A stretch of 64,000 nucleotides of DNA from Bedellia somnulentella (lineage: Eukaryota > Arthropoda > Insecta > Lepidoptera > Bedelliidae). Shown piece by piece: positions 59,237 through 64,000 of the stretch. The first letter of the stretch is position 1; every line of letters starts with the position of its first letter. The DNA is taken from NCBI GenBank assembly GCA_963576735.1, contig OY755178.1, forward strand, positions 12,586,001 through 12,650,000, given 5' to 3'. The translations under genes were made by a program, and so were the position numbers. A model generated the notes under the pieces. That model saw only the letters and a program-made list of their open reading frames with translations, searched no databases and had not been told where the DNA came from.

Positions 59237-59385
59237 GAACCTTCATAACGGAATGGGAAGACGGCAAACAGTTCTGGGAAGAGATGCTCTCTCATGAAGA
59301 CCGGTGGTTAGAACTGGCGCGGCTGCTGACCAGTGTGGCCAGGGTCTGCAAGTTTGACGGATGGCTGCTTAATATTGAGAACCAG
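59237..59385 (+). CDS. Isolated exon of cytosolic endo-beta-N-acetylglucosaminidase (ENGase, GH85)
   Basis: ENGase cleaves the chitobiose core of free N-glycans in the cytosol. This single exon, after acceptor TTTTACAG and before a possible donor GTTCGA, encodes GTFITEWEDGKQFWEEML, then a helical stretch ARLLTSVARVCKF, then FDGWLLNIENQ. GTFITEW and FDGWL-NIEN are GH85 signatures; the N-x-E of NIE holds the catalytic Asn/Glu pair. The frame is open and key residues are intact, so it is not obviously decayed. No other ENGase exon is seen in the window. It lies on the same strand as Smurf but its phase does not continue the Smurf frame from 52053. It could be a misassembled piece, a duplicated exon or a nested gene. 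Confidence 0.8.
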
Positions 59386-59499
59386 GTTCGATTGATGTTG
59401 AAAAATCTGTAATTTTCCTTATTATCAGGATGTAAATCCCAAAATGGTCTGAGATACATGAGCAAAATTTTCTCGGTCACTTTTGGAGGTATAGTGAGG

Positions 59500-59620
59500 A
59501 AAAGATGGTACTAGACCAAGGGTAAACGGGCTTTTTAAGTGATTGGTCGGCGCCGGCGGTGCGGCTAGGGACCCATCACCAACCATTCCAATTTTACAAA
59601 AATAGGTGAGATATTTCTAA
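59500..59620 (+). repeat. Short RTE-derived element fragment, diverged
   Basis: GGGCTTTTTAAGTGATTGG, then GGGACCCATCACCAACCATT, then TTTTACAAAAATAGGTGAGA preserve the block order of the ~250-bp family, without either end. Confidence 0.5.
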
Positions 59621-59894
59621 TAAAAAAATGAGAAATAAAAAATAATGTAGTACTAATAGTGACAGTGATTACTGATTAGTGATACATTTTGCTACATTTA
59701 CTTTTAAAACCAATAATATCGTTCGTACCTCTTCTAATTGCATGTAAAACACATTCCTGTCGCACTCGCCGCTTCCAGGATCAAACGAAAATTATTATAA
59801 ACAATTGGAACATGACACTTATGATTCAATGAAACCAACGACAACTGTAGTATCAAATTATCACCATGCATACGTTGGCTAAATCGAATCTTCG

Positions 59895-59995
59895 TTGTTT
59901 TTTGTTTTTTACTTTTACTCACGCCCATTATGCCTATTGATCGCCAATATGCAGAATCTTGAAAAATCTCTCTTGCTTCCCTCACATTCATACAT
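59895..59995 (-). repeat. RTE-like LINE 3' coding fragment
   Basis: The minus strand encodes MNVREAREIFQDSAYWRSIG, related to the LINE C-terminus DVNEAREVCQDRTKWRSIV, followed by a GGCGTGAGTA 3' end. It is a diverged, 5'-truncated fragment. Confidence 0.7.
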
Positions 59996-60160
59996 CACTG
60001 GCCTGCGACTAGAACGCACGTGCCATTTTAGCTCTCGTTAACTATTGAGATTAATATTTTATATATTACTTTTTTAAATGTCTGCATCACCTAAATACTA
60101 ATCGCATAGACTATTGTAGTGTTAATATGTTGTATTAGTGTATTTAACTAAGATATTATT

Positions 60161-61332
60161 ATGGAGGGAAGTCCATTTAATCGGAGCGGACTGACTCGTC
60201 GCAGTCCTCCTCCGCAGTGCACTGAAGACAATATGGACCAAGCACCATCGGCTTCTTCAAAACATCAGGACTCCAGCGTTGTATCAACAACTGATATACA
60301 TTATTGGATGGACACCATTGAGGCCTGCTTACAAAAAATCTGCCAAGTATCGACCGAAGGTAAGCTAAACTCAGACCAAAAGCTCTGTATTAGTAACCTA
60401 TGTAGGAAAATCGGGAATGGTACTGGTCAAATGGCAGTTCATTACCAATCGGCTAAACAACATCTTCTTCTCGCCCAATCTAAAATTCAGAACTTATATC
60501 AGAAAATTGATGTCTTAGAACAAAAACAAGGTGACCTTGAAACAATCCAAGACCTCAAACAATCTATACGCAATTCTTTGGAGTCCCAAACAAAGACTAA
60601 CACTTCTTTTGCCGATATGGTTAAAAAGGGACCGAACGATTTTGTAAAACCCCAAAATCTAGCCTCCATAACAATATTTCCGAAAGATAAACAAAAATCT
60701 AGTGATGAGACCAAGTCCCTAGTACAAAAAATTATCTGCCCTGAGGAGATGAAATTGCAAGTACGAGGACTCAGAAAAACTAAAAATGGAGGAGTAATCA
60801 TCAGCACCGAGTCCCAACAGGATATTGAAAAGATAAAATCGTCTAATAAACTCTGCTCAAACGATCTTACTTTAGAAGAAAGTAACCAGCGCCGCCCTAG
60901 AATAGTTGTAATTGGAGTGCCAACAAATTTATCGGAGAAAGAAGTGTTTCAGTGCTTATATGAACAAAACTTGGCCGATAAGTATCCAGACTCAACATTC
61001 GACAAATTCCTTAGCTCCATAAAACTTAGCCATAAAGGGGGTAAAAAACAGGGTAAATATTGCCACTACATAATTGAGGTCCCCGCAGGAATTCGCAAAT
61101 GTCTCATGAACCAGGCGCGAATTTTCGTTAACTGGACATCCTGTAAAATAAGAGACTTCACCCTTGTGACCCGTTGTTTTAAATGTCAGCAATATGGACA
61201 CTCAGCTAAGTTTTGTCGTGAGGCTGATCAGGTCTGTGGCCATTGTGGGGAGACTGGACACTCTATCAAAGAGTGTATTAAAAAATCTCAGGAACCAACC
61301 TGTGCCACCTGCAAGCGTTTTAAAAAAACAAG
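60161..61332 (+). CDS. LINE ORF1 (Gag-like, CCHC zinc knuckles), runs into gap
   Basis: An open frame of about 390 codons. The N-terminus is Ser/Pro-rich, then helical with coiled-coil character (residues ~100-145, QSKIQNLYQKIDVLEQKQGD). Then comes an RRM-like or nucleic-acid-binding middle (RPRIVVIGVPTNLSEKEVFQ). Two complete CCHC knuckles follow, CFKCQQYGHSAKFC and CGHCGETGHSIKEC, and the start of a third, CATCKRF, is cut by the Ns. This is the layout of ORF1 in R1/Jockey/I-type non-LTR retrotransposons, which coats the RNA. ORF2 should lie in the gap. It differs from the RTE-like LINE, which has no such ORF1. Confidence 0.85.
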
Positions 61333-61532
61333 NNNNNNNNNNNNNNNNNNNNNNNNNNNNNNNNNNNNNNNNNNNNNNNNNNNNNNNNNNNNNNNNNNNN
61401 NNNNNNNNNNNNNNNNNNNNNNNNNNNNNNNNNNNNNNNNNNNNNNNNNNNNNNNNNNNNNNNNNNNNNNNNNNNNNNNNNNNNNNNNNNNNNNNNNNNN
61501 NNNNNNNNNNNNNNNNNNNNNNNNNNNNNNNN
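61333..61532. other. Assembly gap (200 Ns)
   Basis: Exactly 200 Ns, a conventional placeholder for a gap of unknown size. It cuts a LINE ORF1 and may also hide the missing Smurf exons. Spacing across it should not be trusted. Confidence 0.95.
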
Positions 61533-61939
61533 GTAACTTTATGTGAAATTATGCTGTTATCTTTTTCTTGTTGCGCTCTGTTACTGAATCCTGACTGAGA
61601 GCTTAGATGACTTTTAATAATTTTTTTTAGGAATCGTTTCCACTTTAGATTTTGCGCTATACTCATGCAAATTTTTATTTCATAATATTTGAGCAGTTTT
61701 AAGTCTCTTTCTGAATTTCGTTGCACTGCTTAATTGTCATTCTCAAAAGTATTTATTGGAATAAAAGTTATGAAATAACTATATAAATGATTTTTGAGAT
61801 TTATACTTTGGAAATTTTGCTCTCACATCCTTCTAATGCATCCATTTTATATAACTATCTTGCGCCATATACGTAGACAACTTTCTCGATTCACTGAAAC
61901 TATATAACACCAGTAAATCACAAACTCATTTCCTTACAG

Positions 61940-63704
61940 GTATCAAGAAACGAAGTCCTAGAAGAGTCCTATCGTCTAGTAATGAAACTCAGAGGCAAAG
62001 AGTTACGTAAAAGACTCCTAGTAAAATTCCGCGGTGAAGAAGGATTGGACTATGGTGGAGTGGCTCGAGAGTGGCTCCATCTATTGGGTCGAGAGCTGTT
62101 TAACCCGCAGTATGGACTCTTCCAGTATGCCAATGCTGGCGATGACCGATATGCTTTACAAATCAATGCTGATTCTGGGGTGAGATAATTATTTAAGGCT
62201 AGCTGTAGTTAAATTTTATTTATTTATTACATTTTAATGCTATGATGATACAGGCATGATTCAGCACTCATGAGAATGTTTGTCATCTACATTAAATTTA
62301 ACAACCCCACATATATTCTAAGCCGACACTACACAGCTATTAGTATAGAAGTACAGGTGAAGTTCGTAACTAATAAAATATTTCATTTTCAGGTGAACCC
62401 CGAACACTTATCATACTTCCACTTCGCGGGCCGAATTCTCGGAGTAGCTTTGTTCCACGGCCACCAACTAGATGTCGCTTTCACAGCTCCATTCTACAAA
62501 CAGTTGTTGTTGCGACCCATCACGCTCAAAGATATCAAGGATGTGGATCCAGAACTGCATCGCTCCTTGTCTTGGATGCTGTGAGTGTTTTTACAGTTTT
62601 TTGGTGTCTTATGTTTTTCACAGAACCTTTACTTTTATCTTACAGTATCTTAAATTTTATTTTTACAAACAGTTGTTGTTGCGTCCCATCATGGTCAAAG
62701 ATATCACGAATTTAGATCCCGAACTGTATCGCTCCTTGTTGTGGATGCTGTGAGTGTATTTACTGGTGTTTGGTGTTACAACTTTCCAAGTTATGTCGTT
62801 GTGTTGAATATGTCCTAAACAATTTTACTTTCGCAATCTTGTTATATTTTTTTAAATGAATTTAGTGATCCATCCTTTAAAATCACTAGTTTATCAAATT
62901 TTTACACTCTTCTTCTAATCAATATTAATAGCAAATCCAAAATGTCTAGAATTATATTCCAATAGTTTAATATTAACATGCAATAAAGCAATGTGAATCT
63001 TGTTACAGCTACCACTTGTGCTAATCCATTAACAATTAAATACTTATAATTGCAGAGACAACAGCATAGCGGGCGTGATCGACACGACATTCTCGGTAGA
63101 ATGCTCTTCATTCGGCGCCGTACGTAGCGTGGAGCTGCGGCCGGGTGGTGCGACAGAAACAGTAACAGACGGGAACAAGCGCGAGTACGTGCGTCTCTAC
63201 GTCGCGCACCGGTTCACGCGGGGAGCGGAGCGGCAATGGCTGGCATTGCAACGAGGACTGGCAGATATAGTCCCCCCGCAGTTACTACGCCCCCTCGCCC
63301 CCCGCGACCTCGCCCCGCTGCTCGCCGGCCGCGCGTATTTAGACGTCGCTGATTGGCGGAAACACACGCGACTCAAACACGTGACCGAGTCCGCACCTAT
63401 CGTCTCCTGGTTCTGGGACGTAGTGGAATCGTGGGACGGCGAAATGCGCGCGCGACTGCTGCAGTTCGTAACCGGGTCCCGTCGCGTACCTCTAGCTGGG
63501 TTCCGAGCGCTACAGGGATCTACAGGCGCCGCCGCCCCAAGACTCTTCACACTACATTTGGTCGTCGACGCCGCACCGGATTCCTTACCCAAAGCCCACA
63601 CCTGCTTCAACCGCCTCGACCTACCCCCCTACCCCTCCAGAGAAAAACTACACGACAAACTCAAACAGGCCATCCTCGAAACCGCCGGATTCGCCGTCGA
63701 ATAA
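61940..63704 (+). CDS. Smurf: Smurf E3 ubiquitin ligase, HECT domain exons
   Basis: Three exons (61940-62179, 62393-62580, 63056-63704) give 358 residues ending FAVE, the conserved Smurf/Nedd4-type C-terminus. VSRNEVLEESYRLVMKLRGK opens the HECT N-lobe. FRGEEGLDYGGVAREWLHLL, NPEHLSYFHFAGRILGVALF and ARLLQFVTGSRRVPLAGF follow. LPKAHTCFNRLDLPPY holds the thioester Cys (TGC at about 63603). The last exon is much richer in GC than its surroundings. It continues the gene begun at 48147; the linker with additional WW domains lies unseen between. The stop is TAA at 63702. Confidence 0.93.
62312..62338 (-). repeat. Short RTE-derived element, 5' end fragment
   Basis: TTCTAAGCCGACACTACACA is the reversed start of the ~250-bp element (compare 30103-30125). 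Only this end remains, in a Smurf HECT intron. Confidence 0.6.
62655..62751 (+). pseudogene. Duplicated 3' half of a Smurf HECT exon
   Basis: FYKQLLLRPIMVKDITNLDP then ELYRSLLWML repeats, with several changes, FYKQLLLRPITLKDIKDVDP and ELHRSLSWML of the preceding exon (62494-62580), including the GTGAGTGT donor. The frame is open from an upstream acceptor-like TTACAG (62641-62646). Inserted as a cassette it would duplicate about 30 HECT residues, so it is more likely a relic than a used exon. Confidence 0.8.
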
Positions 63705-64000
63705 TCTGTTTCGATTTGTTTATATTATTTTGTTAAGAGATATTTCACAAATGTATCGGTACGTTGCCGCGAACGTAGATAGACACTAATTTATTACGAT
63801 AATTGGTTGCTCATCACTTCGATTTTCTTCGTTAATTGTAAGTTTGACCAGTACTCTGTTAATTATAATGTAAGGACGATTTCGGGTTGGATATACTTTG
63901 ATATCGAATCTAGTTATTTACTATCTTAAGTATCTTCGAGCACAAACGATTAGAATTTTAACAATTAATGATGCGAATGTGACGTTAAATATTCTTATTA
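63705..64000 (+). other. Smurf 3' UTR (start)
   Basis: AT-rich sequence directly after the stop codon with no further gene seen. No AATAAA is recognised before the window ends. Confidence 0.5.

Noticed and set aside
59237..59385. Treating this exon as part of Smurf
   Set aside because: The protein matches GH85 ENGase, not a WW or HECT region, and its splice phase does not follow Smurf exon 6.
63197..63736. Open frames overlapping the last Smurf exon (63197-63610 minus, 63353-63736 plus)
   Set aside because: They are produced by the GC-rich HECT exon, which itself matches Smurf to the stop codon.
1..64000. CRISPR arrays, operons, bacterial promoters, telomeric TTAGG arrays
   Set aside because: None seen. 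The genome is clearly that of an animal nucleus, and GGTTAGG-like words occur only singly.

Overview
The window looks like nuclear DNA of a lepidopteran insect. It is AT-rich, has short GT-AG exons separated by long introns, its four host genes have clear insect relatives, and it is dense in moth/butterfly-style retroposons (tRNA-derived SINEs, RTE-like LINEs with TATG tails) and DNA transposons. There are no operons. Coordinates of spliced exons were read by eye and may be off by one or two bases.

Layout. 1-13 kb: no host gene, only tRNA-derived SINEs (here 'SINE-A'), a short LINE-derived element and GC-rich patches. 13.08-20.15 kb: a compound PIF/Harbinger transposon with terminal inverted repeats, an intact spliced Myb/SANT-like ORF and two broken transposase copies. 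20-27.5 kb: gene-poor, with a 447-bp MITE and possible 5' exons of the next gene. 27.5-31.1 kb: a rhomboid intramembrane protease gene (+), followed by a long probable 3' UTR. 33.6-37.35 kb: an almost full-length but dead RTE-like LINE, itself split by a SINE-A. 37.5-37.9 kb: a second MITE copy. 38.2-43.2 kb: PGS1, the mitochondrial phosphatidylglycerophosphate synthase (+), seven exons. 44.0-47.3 kb: isoaspartyl peptidase/L-asparaginase ASRGL1 (-), six exons, convergent with PGS1 and divergent from the next gene. 48.1-63.7 kb: the HECT E3 ligase Smurf (+). Its C2/first-WW exons (48.1-52.05 kb) and its complete HECT exons (61.9-63.7 kb) are present. The exons expected between them, for further WW domains, are not seen. 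That interval instead holds a 5'-truncated LINE, a hAT remnant nested in a large palindrome, an inverted-dimer SINE, a lone ENGase (GH85) catalytic exon, a LINE ORF1, and a 200-N assembly gap.

The host genes are functionally unrelated: EGF-ligand processing (rhomboid), cardiolipin precursor synthesis (PGS1), isoaspartyl repair/asparagine release (ASRGL1), and BMP/TGF-beta signal attenuation (Smurf).

The most interesting material is the mobile DNA. (1) A two-member family of inverted-dimer ('snap-back') SINEs, each with its own target-site duplication. (2) Three element types (RTE-like LINE, ~250-bp LINE-end element, SINE-A) that share a 3'-terminal hairpin plus TATG/TTATG repeat, suggesting one mobilising machinery. 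(3) A hAT relic with a clean 8-bp duplication inside a 14-bp-TSD palindromic element. (4) A partial duplication of a Smurf HECT exon. (5) The stranded ENGase exon, which is either a misassembly or a real exon capture.
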